Positions 42,114 to 50,589 of a stretch of 64,000 nt of DNA are shown in pieces (the stretch's first letter is position 1; the number at the start of each line of letters is the position of its first letter). A program made the position numbers and the translations under genes. Origin of the DNA: an uncultured Flavobacteriales bacterium (GTDB taxonomy: Bacteria > Bacteroidota > Bacteroidia > Flavobacteriales_D > Sanyastnellaceae); assembly GCA_937974555.1 (NCBI GenBank), contig CALJKR010000051.1, forward strand, positions 23,378 to 87,377, written 5' to 3'. The notes beneath the pieces were generated by a model, which was given only the letters and a program-made list of their open reading frames with translations, was not told the DNA's origin and did no database searches.

Positions 42114-44895
42114 GCTGTTCTAATTTTTCACTTAAATCATCCTGATGAAAACTTACATCCCAACTCCAAGTGCCAAAAGCTCCTGATTGATTAACGGCGT
42201 TTACCCATCTTTCCAAAGCTTGTCTCTTCACTCGATTCTGTTCATCATCCTTCCCTTTGGTTTCTAATACCATCTTTTTGCCATTATTCATCTCGATGAT
42301 GAAGTCTGGATAATATCTCCTTGGGACGCCCTCCCATAAATACCAAATCGCAAAGTGCAGATGATCATTTTTCACGAAAGACTTAACCCATGTTGAATCA
42401 TTGATTATCTGCGACTCAATGGCCTCGAGTTGACTATCCACTACCACCAAATTGATATGAGTCTTATCTAAGTTCACAAACTTCTTGGTGGTATACCAAG
42501 TTTGTAAATCTGAGGTAGAACGGCAATGCTTGTGGGGATTATTAAAAATCAATTCATAACGATCAGCATTGATGATACTCAAATGGTGGCCCAAATGCTG
42601 AATGATGGTTCCCATTTGAAGCATAATCAAAACCTTCCATTTGTCCGACCCCTTAGCAAAATCCTGATCTTGGACCACCAATTTATCAGAATCCAAAAAC
42701 TCCTCCACCAAATCCACTAGTTGTCCTATGTACTTGTAATCACTGCCCTTCCAGGCCTTTCCCATCAAGGCATTTTTTAATTGTGCAACGACTTTAAAAA
42801 TGATTGTCTGCAACCGGTTACGCTCAATCATTTTTTGAAGTTCTATTTCAGAATAAGCCTTCAAAGATGGCTTTCCCTCAATTATCCCTTCTAAATCCGC
42901 CTTGGTAATAACCACTGAAGAATTCAAGGTTAATGGTTGTACATTATGCCAATCCAATACCAACTTAGGTTTAATGACTGCCTGTATGGTATTGATATCC
43001 GGGAAATGGATTCGATGATCAATTTTTTTATCGTCTGGCTGAATAAGAACGGATGGTTTTGTAGGCCCTGATGAGGCCGTAGATGTCCCATCACCCTCGA
43101 AAGGTAAAAATGAAAATGGTATTCCAAATACATTCACATATTCTGGTTTCAACAACATCGTTGCTGGATCTACATCGTAAGAGGCCCTTCTTAATCCTCG
43201 ACCAACAACTTGCTCGCACAACAGCTGACTACTGAATGCCCTTAGTCCCATGATCTGTGTAACGTTGTTCGCGTCCCATCCTTCAGACAGCATCGCCACA
43301 GAAACTATGTTGCGCAAATCTTGGCCAGGCTTACCAACCTTTCCCGTGGTATTTACCTTTTCCCTAATAATTTCTGCTTTACGCTTGTTGGATAATCTAC
43401 CCAAATCATCACCTTCATCACCAGAACCTGTTCCTCCAGTATCTTCAGCTTCTTCCATCATCTTGGCATCTATCTCCACCAAATATTTCTCATCTCCCAA
43501 TTCATCTATGGCAATGTCCTTCCGTAAAAAAGCATTCTTTATCCGCATGGCGGAATAGGTGGTATTGGCTACTGTAATCATGACTGGAGGAATTTGACTT
43601 CCATTTTTCATCCATTCCTCGTACGTTTTCAACCAATCTTCACCCAACAGCATATAGGCATTCAGCAATAAGGGAGGCAACGGTGAATCGTTGTTTTTTA
43701 GCTGAAGATTGTCTTTGATCTCGGACTCATTGTACAGATGAAATAACTTAGGTCGCATCTCTTCCGAAATAGCTTTATCATCCGATTTTACAACGACCCT
43801 CGGTGTTTTAACCAATCCACTTTCTATGGCATCGTACAAATTGAAATCTGAAACGATCCACTCAAAAAGAGCATCCTCCCCTGATTTTCCACCACTGGGC
43901 GCAAAGGGAGTGGCTGACAAATCAAAGCAACGCAGGATGCCATTGGACTTGTTCAATCGATCCAATCCCGAAACCCAAACCGTCGCCTCTATTTGATCTT
44001 TCTTCAATCCCTTGGCTTTGCTGATGGCTGGAACGCGCCATGCGTGATGGGCCTCGTCGTTGATTACGATGAAATTCTCCGCTTTTTGCATGTCGTCCAA
44101 AACTTGTTTGGCATACACACGATCCGAGATTTCAATTTTCTTCCGCTTATCTACTGACTTTATCTTGTGCTTGTTCTTATCCAAGGTGGCCTGATCTGCC
44201 CAATCCAACATGTGCCAATTGATGATGCGTACTTTTCCTTGTCGCAATTCGTTGGCATAATGCGGCGGGACAATATTGAACTGATTATAAAAATTCTCAG
44301 GATTGCTGGGATCCAAGACTTGCAATCTACTTTTTACAGTGAGATTGGGAGCCACAATCAATACGTTTTTTGAAAACCTGGTGTCTTGCTTGAACTTTAA
44401 TTTGTTGAGGATATTCCAAGTAATCAGCATGCTCATCACCACTGTCTTTCCTGTTCCTGTGGCCATTTTGGTGCACCAGCGAACAAAGTCACCACCATCG
44501 GTTGGAATATCAATCCCCACCTTCTCTGCAGCAGGTGCCTCGGTTAACCAAATCAATGTTTCAACTGCCTCCAATTGGCAAAAGAAAAAGGGTCTCAATT
44601 CATTATCGCCAAAGGTCCTTTGTGTCCAATACTCCAAAAGATCTTTGGTCACCTTGGTCACTCCAGGAAATCCTGCATCGCGCCAATCATCCACACGTTC
44701 ACGAATTTTCTGTGCCAAAGGCAATTCCCGATACTCACCTTGGCCTAATGCATTGGAGGACCCCACCATATAACCCGCTCGACGTCTTCCAACCTTCTTC
44801 TCAAATCCCAATTGGGTATGATCGTAAGACCAATGATGAGACGGTGATACATAGGGATTGCAAATGATCAATTGATCAATACTCTTCTGTGCCAT
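42100..44895 (-). CDS. res: Type III restriction endonuclease Res subunit
   Basis: 931 residues. The SF2 helicase core has Walker A ATGTGKT (145-151), NDEAHH (279-284, motif II), CFDLSATPF (motif III) and VVGRGLRR (motif VI). The C-terminal part has YYPDFIIEMNNGKKMVLETKG, a PD-ExK nuclease signature. Res cuts DNA after ATP-driven communication between two inverted Mod-recognised sites. It sits 3 nt after mod and overlaps the third gene. Confidence 0.93.
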   Translation of the reverse strand: MAQKSIDQLIICNPYVSPSHHWSYDHTQLGFEKKVGRRRAGYMVGSSNALGQGEYRELPLAQKIRERVDDWRDAGFPGVTKVTKDLLEYWTQRTFGDNELRPFFFCQLEAVETLIWLTEAPAAEKVGIDIPTDGGDFVRWCTKMATGTGKTVVMSMLITWNILNKLKFKQDTRFSKNVLIVAPNLTVKSRLQVLDPSNPENFYNQFNIVPPHYANELRQGKVRIINWHMLDWADQATLDKNKHKIKSVDKRKKIEISDRVYAKQVLDDMQKAENFIVINDEAHHAWRVPAISKAKGLKKDQIEATVWVSGLDRLNKSNGILRCFDLSATPFAPSGGKSGEDALFEWIVSDFNLYDAIESGLVKTPRVVVKSDDKAISEEMRPKLFHLYNESEIKDNLQLKNNDSPLPPLLLNAYMLLGEDWLKTYEEWMKNGSQIPPVMITVANTTYSAMRIKNAFLRKDIAIDELGDEKYLVEIDAKMMEEAEDTGGTGSGDEGDDLGRLSNKRKAEIIREKVNTTGKVGKPGQDLRNIVSVAMLSEGWDANNVTQIMGLRAFSSQLLCEQVVGRGLRRASYDVDPATMLLKPEYVNVFGIPFSFLPFEGDGTSTASSGPTKPSVLIQPDDKKIDHRIHFPDINTIQAVIKPKLVLDWHNVQPLTLNSSVVITKADLEGIIEGKPSLKAYSEIELQKMIERNRLQTIIFKVVAQLKNALMGKAWKGSDYKYIGQLVDLVEEFLDSDKLVVQDQDFAKGSDKWKVLIMLQMGTIIQHLGHHLSIINADRYELIFNNPHKHCRSTSDLQTWYTTKKFVNLDKTHINLVVVDSQLEAIESQIINDSTWVKSFVKNDHLHFAIWYLWEGVPRRYYPDFIIEMNNGKKMVLETKGKDDEQNRVKRQALERWVNAVNQSGAFGTWSWDVSFHQDDLSEKLEQHGRE

Positions 44896-44898
44896 CGT

Positions 44899-47385
44899 TT
44901 AAACTTTGATGATTTTCAACGACTCTATACCACGATTATCGATGATCTTCACGGCTATCTTTTTTCCGGGAACAAAAGGAATACTCGTTGTACCTGAGTA
45001 CAATTCCATCTTGTCCTCATCAATCTGTGCTTTCAAATCCTTGGCCAAGGAATTCCATCCGTCTTTGGCACCGCTCAATGGCAAGAAAACCTGCGCCGGG
45101 AAAACTGCTCTTCCATCATAATCCGGATCTACCATCCACATGGCAATATCATTGGCACTTCCGCTGCGCACATCTCCGCTCTTCGGGTCATAGTAGTCAA
45201 AGCCATGAACAGAAACACTAACCTTTCCATCTTCTTCTCGATGCAACTGCACATCGGGTTGTCCGATAAACCAAAAACTCTCGTTGGTCTTTCCACCTTT
45301 CTTCAAATCATCTGTTTGAAGATCCATGTTCATTTGCACCTTCAGCAACTGAACTCCAGGCCAGTTGGCCTCATCAATATCTTTTGCCGCCTCTTCTTCA
45401 AAGGCAAATGCACAGAACAATAAAATAGAAGCCGATGGTCGAATTGCTTCGGCCTCTTCAATGGCCAGTTCTACGATGCGTTGTTCCAAGGGCGCATGCT
45501 CAGGACCGAAGCAAATGAGCACCCGTTCTTGTCGTTCATCCTTGGTTATACCCAATGCCTGCATGTATGAAGTGCCGGGCAAAGATTCAATGGACAAGAA
45601 TTCCAACTTATCTCCGTGTTTACCGCGCACCCCCGACTTCAACAATTCAGCAATCCAATCCTCTCTGCGCGTGGTGGCTTTGGTGTGTTCAATGGGAGTC
45701 TCTGTTGCCTCAACATCTGCATCGTCGGCTGCATTCTTCACTATAGGAGCCGGCACTGCCTCTACTGTGAAAGGTCCTGTGATACGCAAACGTTTGTTGT
45801 CCACCAGGGGTTGGTCGTACAAAGTTTCTTGTGCAGGGGACTCACCATTGGCGATAGACCCTAATGTTATATGCGGAACGGTTTTGTATTTAAAGCCGCT
45901 GTCTACCCCTTGCGTGGGATGCGCCAATTGATAAAAATCAAAAGTAGCGGTGAGCAATCGTTGCTTGGCCAAGGTGAGTGCAATGCGCGAGGAATCGCAG
46001 GTCATCCATCTTCTTCCCCATTGTTCTGCGACGTAGGCGGTTGTACCACTGCCGCAGGTGATGTCCAATACCAAGTCTCCCGGATCACTTGACATTAGCA
46101 TACAACGCTCTACTATTCTTGTGGCTGTTTGAACAACGTACAATCTTTCACCTAGGTAGGTGGTATCAGTCCATAAATTGGAAGATCTAGAAACGGGGAA
46201 ATCATCCTCAAAAGAAACACCATACAGCATATTTCCCTTTGGTCTAACCCTGCCCATTTTTATAAGTTTTTCCATAGACTCTATTGGCATACCCCACCAC
46301 TTTTTACCACTTGAATATTGAACTCCATTTACCTCGATAGTGTACTTACTGCCAGGGCCCTGCTTCAATAGATCTGAAAATCGAAATCGTCTTGAGTTAA
46401 TAGGAGTATTTATAGAACCTTTTTTTTCTTCTTTAGTTAGAGACCGGATGGTCCCATCTTCGAGTAACAGCTGACTAAAGGATGATGAATTAGAAACAGA
46501 GCGCTCTTCAAAAATCTCGTGATACTTCCTTTTTTCAGGATTTTTACAATACCACAAAACAAAATTAAGACGAGCATTCAATCTTTTGGTACTTGCCATC
46601 ACTCCGGTCGTTTTAACCACTGAAATCTGAGAGACAAAACCATTTCTACCAAAAACCTCATCTAAAATCATCCTTAAATAATGGACATTTTCGTCACCAA
46701 TTTGAACAAACACACTTCCTGTCTCACTCAACAATTCCTTGGCCAAGAGCATGCGGTCTCGGATGTGGGCCAAGTAGGAGTGGATGCCCAACTCCCAGGT
46801 ATCGCGGAATGCTTTAATCATCTCTGGCTCTGAACTCAAATCCTCATCCTTTCCATCGACTACATCTCTTTTATTGGTAAAAGGCATAAAATTACTGTCG
46901 TAAGAAATTCCATAAGGCGGATCAAAATAAATCATCTGCACCTTACCCGCCATCGCTTCTTTTTCCAAGAGGGAATTCATGACCAACAAACTATCCCCTG
47001 CAATCAACCGATTGCTCCAATTCTCATTGTGCTTGTAAAATTCTATGGCTTCGCGGAAAGACTTTTTGCGCTCGTCTTCAAACATGGACATCTGTGCGCC
47101 ATCGGTATCCTTGGTCACTGCGTCTACAATGCGTCTCGGATCAATTCGCTCGTGCACATGCAAACTCACCGTCGGAACCTCAAAAGAAGTCCGCTCCGTT
47201 TTCCCCGCCCATTGCAATTGAGGATCCATGTGCGGATCAAATTCATATTTCTTTTTGGGTGCTTCAACCGGATCATTCTCTGGCTTTACCAATCCCATGG
47301 GCGGCAAATTGGTACGCGTGGAATCAGAATGCGTATAAGACTCCAATATTTTTGTAGTTGTTTTACTATTAACTTTTTTAGCCAT
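44899..47385 (-). CDS. mod: Type III DNA N6-adenine methyltransferase Mod subunit
   Basis: 828 residues. DPPY (155-158, motif IV) precedes DITCGSGT (441-448, motif I), the beta-class order of type III Mod. The intervening part (about 255-405) is the target-recognition domain and is encoded by DNA visibly AT-richer than either side (46171-46623). After residue 480 a C-terminal extension of about 350 residues follows, longer than in classic EcoP1-type Mods. The start codon lies within a perfect 14-nt palindrome (47384-47397), a likely operator. An A8 tract is inside the recognition domain. Confidence 0.92.
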   Translation of the reverse strand: MAKKVNSKTTTKILESYTHSDSTRTNLPPMGLVKPENDPVEAPKKKYEFDPHMDPQLQWAGKTERTSFEVPTVSLHVHERIDPRRIVDAVTKDTDGAQMSMFEDERKKSFREAIEFYKHNENWSNRLIAGDSLLVMNSLLEKEAMAGKVQMIYFDPPYGISYDSNFMPFTNKRDVVDGKDEDLSSEPEMIKAFRDTWELGIHSYLAHIRDRMLLAKELLSETGSVFVQIGDENVHYLRMILDEVFGRNGFVSQISVVKTTGVMASTKRLNARLNFVLWYCKNPEKRKYHEIFEERSVSNSSSFSQLLLEDGTIRSLTKEEKKGSINTPINSRRFRFSDLLKQGPGSKYTIEVNGVQYSSGKKWWGMPIESMEKLIKMGRVRPKGNMLYGVSFEDDFPVSRSSNLWTDTTYLGERLYVVQTATRIVERCMLMSSDPGDLVLDITCGSGTTAYVAEQWGRRWMTCDSSRIALTLAKQRLLTATFDFYQLAHPTQGVDSGFKYKTVPHITLGSIANGESPAQETLYDQPLVDNKRLRITGPFTVEAVPAPIVKNAADDADVEATETPIEHTKATTRREDWIAELLKSGVRGKHGDKLEFLSIESLPGTSYMQALGITKDERQERVLICFGPEHAPLEQRIVELAIEEAEAIRPSASILLFCAFAFEEEAAKDIDEANWPGVQLLKVQMNMDLQTDDLKKGGKTNESFWFIGQPDVQLHREEDGKVSVSVHGFDYYDPKSGDVRSGSANDIAMWMVDPDYDGRAVFPAQVFLPLSGAKDGWNSLAKDLKAQIDEDKMELYSGTTSIPFVPGKKIAVKIIDNRGIESLKIIKV

Positions 47386-47397
47386 TACTATAGTAAT
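47384..47397. promoter_or_regulatory. Perfect palindrome over the mod start, likely operator
   Basis: ATTACTATAGTAAT is a perfect 14-nt inverted repeat overlapping the mod ATG (47383-47385). The nine-base half TATAGTAAT recurs at 47511-47519. Confidence 0.6.
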
Positions 47398-47400
47398 TTA

Positions 47401-47495
47401 ATAGTTGTAAAACTAAATGAATTTGTTTAAAAGCTACACATTTAATTGAATTTATGGCTAATCAAAGATTCTTCAGGATTTAAAATTACAACTAT
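47401..47495. promoter_or_regulatory. Inverted pair of ATAGTTGTAA boxes in the mod-XRE gap
   Basis: ATAGTTGTAA (47401-47410) and its exact reverse complement TTACAACTAT (47486-47495) face each other across 75 nt. Each is 3-5 nt from an ATTACT...AGTAAT palindrome. No rRNA, tRNA or extra gene is seen in this 194-nt gap. Confidence 0.5.
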
Positions 47496-47500
47496 TTTGT

Positions 47501-47519
47501 ATTACTTTATTATAGTAAT
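47501..47519. promoter_or_regulatory. ATTACT-N7-AGTAAT inverted repeat before the XRE gene
   Basis: Arms ATTACT (47501-47506) and AGTAAT (47514-47519) equal those of the mod-start palindrome, but the spacing is 7 nt rather than 2, about half a helical turn different. It is 60 nt before the XRE start. Confidence 0.5.
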
Positions 47520-47579
47520 GATGGCTTTGTAATCAAGCGCTTTAAATCCGAGAGTAAAAAATTCCCATAGTTTCGAACC

Positions 47580-47909
47580 ATGGGTAACAAGACCATTGGC
47601 CAAGAAATCAGACGCGTTGTCAAGCTGCGTGGTCTCAAAGTAGACGAGCTTGCAAAAGCCCTCAACGTCTCCAAACCCAACATCTTCGATATCTACAAAA
47701 GAGAAACCATCGATACCGGTTTATTGGAACGTCTTTGCAAGGTTTTGAATCACAATTTCTTTCAGCCTTTTTCAGAAAAATACCAAAGTGAAACCCAAAA
47801 AGACTCCATCAACATTTACAAGGAGCAAATCGATTTCTTGAAAAATCTCGTCAAAGAAAAAGAAGAGATGTACCGCGTACTCGTCAAAGCACTCGATAAG
47901 AAAAAATAA
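47580..47909 (+). CDS. XRE-family regulator, probable controller of the restriction system
   Basis: 109 residues. The HTH spans about 8-70: VDELAKALNVSKPNIFDIYK carries both helices, then LLERLCKVLNHNFFQPF. A charged coiled coil (INIYKEQIDFLKNLVKEKEEMYRVL) closes the protein, suggesting a dimer. It is divergent from mod across a gap with mirrored palindromes, the layout of controller (C) proteins that time restriction-modification expression. That role is inferred from position, not motif. Confidence 0.85.
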   Translation: MGNKTIGQEIRRVVKLRGLKVDELAKALNVSKPNIFDIYKRETIDTGLLERLCKVLNHNFFQPFSEKYQSETQKDSINIYKEQIDFLKNLVKEKEEMYRVLVKALDKKK

Positions 47910-47920
47910 AATTCTTTTTC

Positions 47921-47940
47921 CCGTGGGCTTTAGCCCACGG
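47921..47940. repeat. REP-like palindrome after the XRE gene
   Basis: CCGTGGGCT-TT-AGCCCACGG, perfect 9-bp arms, 12 nt after the XRE stop. It is followed by CTCACATCACA exactly as the REP at 41567. It may also end the XRE transcript. Confidence 0.85.
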
Positions 47941-47972
47941 CTCACATCACAATTATTTCCCCTTATTCTTCC

Positions 47973-48027
47973 CCGTGGGCTTTAGCCCACGGTAATGCCC
48001 CCACGGTAATGCTCCCACGATAATGCC
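47973..48027. repeat. REP-like palindrome with 14-bp tandem tail
   Basis: A second perfect copy, CCGTGGGCT-TT-AGCCCACGG (47973-47992), merges into three 14-bp units CCCACGGTAATGCC, CCCACGGTAATGCT and CCCACGATAATGCC (47986, 48000, 48014), that is, tandem half-REPs, as on the other side of the island. Confidence 0.8.
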
Positions 48028-48046
48028 CCATCGGCTATGCCCACCT

Positions 48047-48054
48047 TATCTTTG
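48047..48054 (+). promoter_or_regulatory. -7 box of the EamA gene
   Basis: TATCTTTG ends 4 nt before the ATG at 48059. No TTG is found about 20 nt upstream; that stretch is REP tail. Confidence 0.45.
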
Positions 48055-48058
48055 CCCC

Positions 48059-48943
48059 ATGCCCCAAAAAACCATCGCCCACATCCTACTCCTTGCCGTA
48101 GCCTTTATTTACGGAGCAAATTACGTGTGGGCCAAGGAGGTGATGCCCAACCCCATTGCGCCCAATGCTTTTATTGTCATGCGTGCAGGTGGGGCTTCTC
48201 TGCTCTTCTGGATATTTCTAAAAAAATACTGGATCCTCCCTCAACGCGATGACCTCGTTCGCCTCCTTCTCTGTGGAATGACTGGGGTAACGATCAACCA
48301 ACTCTGCTTCTTCAATGGTCTATCGCTGACTGCGCCCCTGCATGCTGCCATCATTATGATTTTGACTCCCGTCATTGTTACTTCTTTTTCCATCATCGCG
48401 CTGAAACAAAGAACGTCTAAGATGCAATGGTGGGGTATCGGCATCGGCCTTCTGGGTGCCCTGGGGTTCATCGCCTATGGCAAGGCCAACCCGATGGCCG
48501 GAGCCTCGGCTTTGGGCGACATCTTCATTCTCATAAACGCCATCTCATATAGTATCTACCTGATTATGGTAAAACCACTCATGTCCAAATACCACCCGCT
48601 GAGTATCATTCCGTGGGTCTTTACTTTTGGTCTCTTGGGTGTTCTTCCGTTTGGATGGCAAGAACTCACCACACAAGTTTCATGGTCATTCAGTACAACG
48701 CAGTGGTTGATCATTGGCTTTGTTATACTCGGAGTTACCTTTCTTACATACCTCTTCAACATCATCGCGATTCAAAAACTTTCTCCCACACATGCCGGCG
48801 TGTACATTTATCTGCAACCGCCGATTGCTGCAGGATTCAGCGTGTTGGCCGGAATTCCGTTCTCGGATTTATTCTCTTTCTGGAAGATTGTTTTTACTAT
48901 TTTCATTGTGTTCGGCGTTGTGTTGGTAGGGTGGAAAAAATAA
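48059..48943 (+). CDS. EamA/DMT-family transporter
   Basis: 294 residues with ten hydrophobic helices arranged as two EamA repeats (AVAFIYGANYVWAKEVMPN at the start of the first; LGDIFILINAISYSIYLIMVKPL at the start of the second, and SPTHAGVYIYLQPPIAAGFSVLAG near the end). The family exports metabolites such as amino acids. The start at 48059 (MPQKTIAH) is chosen because the -7 box ends 4 nt before it; the longer frame runs into REP DNA. First gene after the restriction island. Confidence 0.88.
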   Translation: MPQKTIAHILLLAVAFIYGANYVWAKEVMPNPIAPNAFIVMRAGGASLLFWIFLKKYWILPQRDDLVRLLLCGMTGVTINQLCFFNGLSLTAPLHAAIIMILTPVIVTSFSIIALKQRTSKMQWWGIGIGLLGALGFIAYGKANPMAGASALGDIFILINAISYSIYLIMVKPLMSKYHPLSIIPWVFTFGLLGVLPFGWQELTTQVSWSFSTTQWLIIGFVILGVTFLTYLFNIIAIQKLSPTHAGVYIYLQPPIAAGFSVLAGIPFSDLFSFWKIVFTIFIVFGVVLVGWKK

Positions 48944-49049
48944 TGTTATGGGAATGTCCAACAGTTAAGTGACACTAACTCAATGATATGCCGTTTTATA
49001 GGCATAACCTTTCTTTGCTTCGCGATTTTTTTTTATTTCCATTTGCGAC

Positions 49050-50573
49050 ATGTTCGTCAAATCATTTGGTAGTGCGGTCATTGGCATTGATGCCAATACC
49101 ATTACAATAGAAGTTCAAGTAGATCGTGGTGCTCAACTTATGATGGTGGGTCTTCCCGATACCGCTGTGAAGGAATCCATGCAGCGGATCCGAGCAGCCA
49201 TCGCCAATTCGGGGTTCAAAAATGCGGTGCGAAGCATCACCATCAACATGGCGCCTGCCGATCTGCGCAAAGAGGGAGCGGCCTATGATCTGCCTGTTGC
49301 TTTGGCCATGCTAGCTGGAACAGAACAAATGCTCGCAAAGGATTTGGATCGATACATTATCATGGGCGAACTCTCACTGGACGGCTCACTTCGCAGCATC
49401 AAAGGGGCGCTTCCTATGGCAATCAAAGCCAAAAAAGAAGGTTTCAAAGGCTTGATTATTCCAAAAGAAAATGCGGAAGAAGCTGCCATTGTCGCCGGAA
49501 TCGACGTCATTCCCGCGGAATCCCTGCAACAGATTGTGGACTTTTTTAATGAGGTACAAAATATTAGCCCACTAAAATCCTCGATCGAAAGTTTACTGCA
49601 ACGACAACCACAAAACAGCAACGTCGATTTCTGTGACGTTAAAGGACAACTCAATATCAAACGTGCTTTCCTCATAGCGGCCGCCGGTGGACACAATGTC
49701 CTGATGGTGGGCCCACCAGGCGCAGGAAAGACCATGCTAGCCAAGCGCCTGCCGGGAATTCTTCCTCCTCTGACCATGAACGAAGCTCTGGAAGCAACTA
49801 AGATTCATAGCGTGGCGGGAAAACTGCGAACCAAAAACGGATTGATTGTTGAACGACCCTTTCGCAGCCCGCACCACACCATTTCAGACGTCGCGCTTGT
49901 CGGAGGGGGAAGCATCCCACAACCGGGTGAAATTTCCTTGGCCCATCATGGGGTTCTCTTTTTGGATGAGCTTCCTGAATTCAAACGCACCGTACTCGAG
50001 GTGCTGAGACAACCTCTCGAAGATCGTGTGGTCACCATCTCCAGAAGTCGCTTTACCATTGACTTTCCTGCAGGCTTTATGCTCGTGGCCTCCATGAATC
50101 CCTGCCCCTGCGGCTACTACAACCACCCGACCAAGGCCTGTGTTTGCGGTCCGGGAATCGTTCAGAAATACTTGAACAAAATCAGTGGCCCTTTATTGGA
50201 TCGCATCGACTTGCACGTTGAAGTAACTCCTGTGAACTTTGATGAACTTACTCAATCCAAAGCCGCCGAGAATTCCGCCTCACTACGAGAACAAGTCATA
50301 CAAGCGCGTTGTTTTCAATTGCAACGTTCCAGCCAATACAACGCTGCCCTAACGACAGCCCAGCTGAAAAAATATGCGCCTTTGAATTCCGCCTGTCAAT
50401 CCTTACTCAAAACGGCCATGGAACGACTCAAGCTTTCCGCAAGGTCCTATGATCGAATCATTCGGGTCTCCCGCACAATCGCAGATTTGGAAAGATCCGA
50501 ACACATCCAAACCCACCACCTCTCCGAGGCCATCCAATACCGGAGCCTAGATCGAGAAAATTGGGCAGGATAG
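49050..50573 (+). CDS. comM: ComM/YifB-type Mg-chelatase-like AAA ATPase
   Basis: 507 residues. An N-terminal Lon-protease-like domain (FGSAVIGIDANTITIEVQVDRG) is followed by the AAA core: Walker A GPPGAGKT (about residue 220), FRSPHHTISD, LAHHGVLFLDELPEF (Walker B) and the Cys-rich CPCGYYNHPTKACVCG loop. ComM is a branch-migration helicase helping integration of transformed DNA. Together with comF it hints at competence, but other competence genes are not seen here. A 7-bp hairpin separates its stop from the kinase gene. Confidence 0.92.
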   Translation: MFVKSFGSAVIGIDANTITIEVQVDRGAQLMMVGLPDTAVKESMQRIRAAIANSGFKNAVRSITINMAPADLRKEGAAYDLPVALAMLAGTEQMLAKDLDRYIIMGELSLDGSLRSIKGALPMAIKAKKEGFKGLIIPKENAEEAAIVAGIDVIPAESLQQIVDFFNEVQNISPLKSSIESLLQRQPQNSNVDFCDVKGQLNIKRAFLIAAAGGHNVLMVGPPGAGKTMLAKRLPGILPPLTMNEALEATKIHSVAGKLRTKNGLIVERPFRSPHHTISDVALVGGGSIPQPGEISLAHHGVLFLDELPEFKRTVLEVLRQPLEDRVVTISRSRFTIDFPAGFMLVASMNPCPCGYYNHPTKACVCGPGIVQKYLNKISGPLLDRIDLHVEVTPVNFDELTQSKAAENSASLREQVIQARCFQLQRSSQYNAALTTAQLKKYAPLNSACQSLLKTAMERLKLSARSYDRIIRVSRTIADLERSEHIQTHHLSEAIQYRSLDRENWAG

Positions 50574-50589
50574 TTGCTACTTTAGCAAC
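50573..50589 (+). promoter_or_regulatory. Hairpin in the comM-kinase gap
   Basis: GTTGCTA-CTT-TAGCAAC is a perfect 7-bp inverted repeat filling the whole gap between the comM TAG (50571-50573) and the kinase ATG (50590). There is no T-run, so it is not an ordinary terminator; it could tune translation or RNA stability. Confidence 0.35.

Noticed and set aside
46420..46427. A8 tract as proof of a frameshifted, inactive mod
   Set aside because: The reading frame is intact from start to stop; phase variation stays only a possibility.
47386..47579. Search for a tRNA or small gene in the mod-XRE gap
   Set aside because: No cloverleaf or open frame of interest; the gap is explained by paired operator-like boxes.
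41691..47909. BREX or DISARM system
   Set aside because: Only mod, res, a small gene and an XRE gene are present; no pglZ, brxC, drmA or similar gene.
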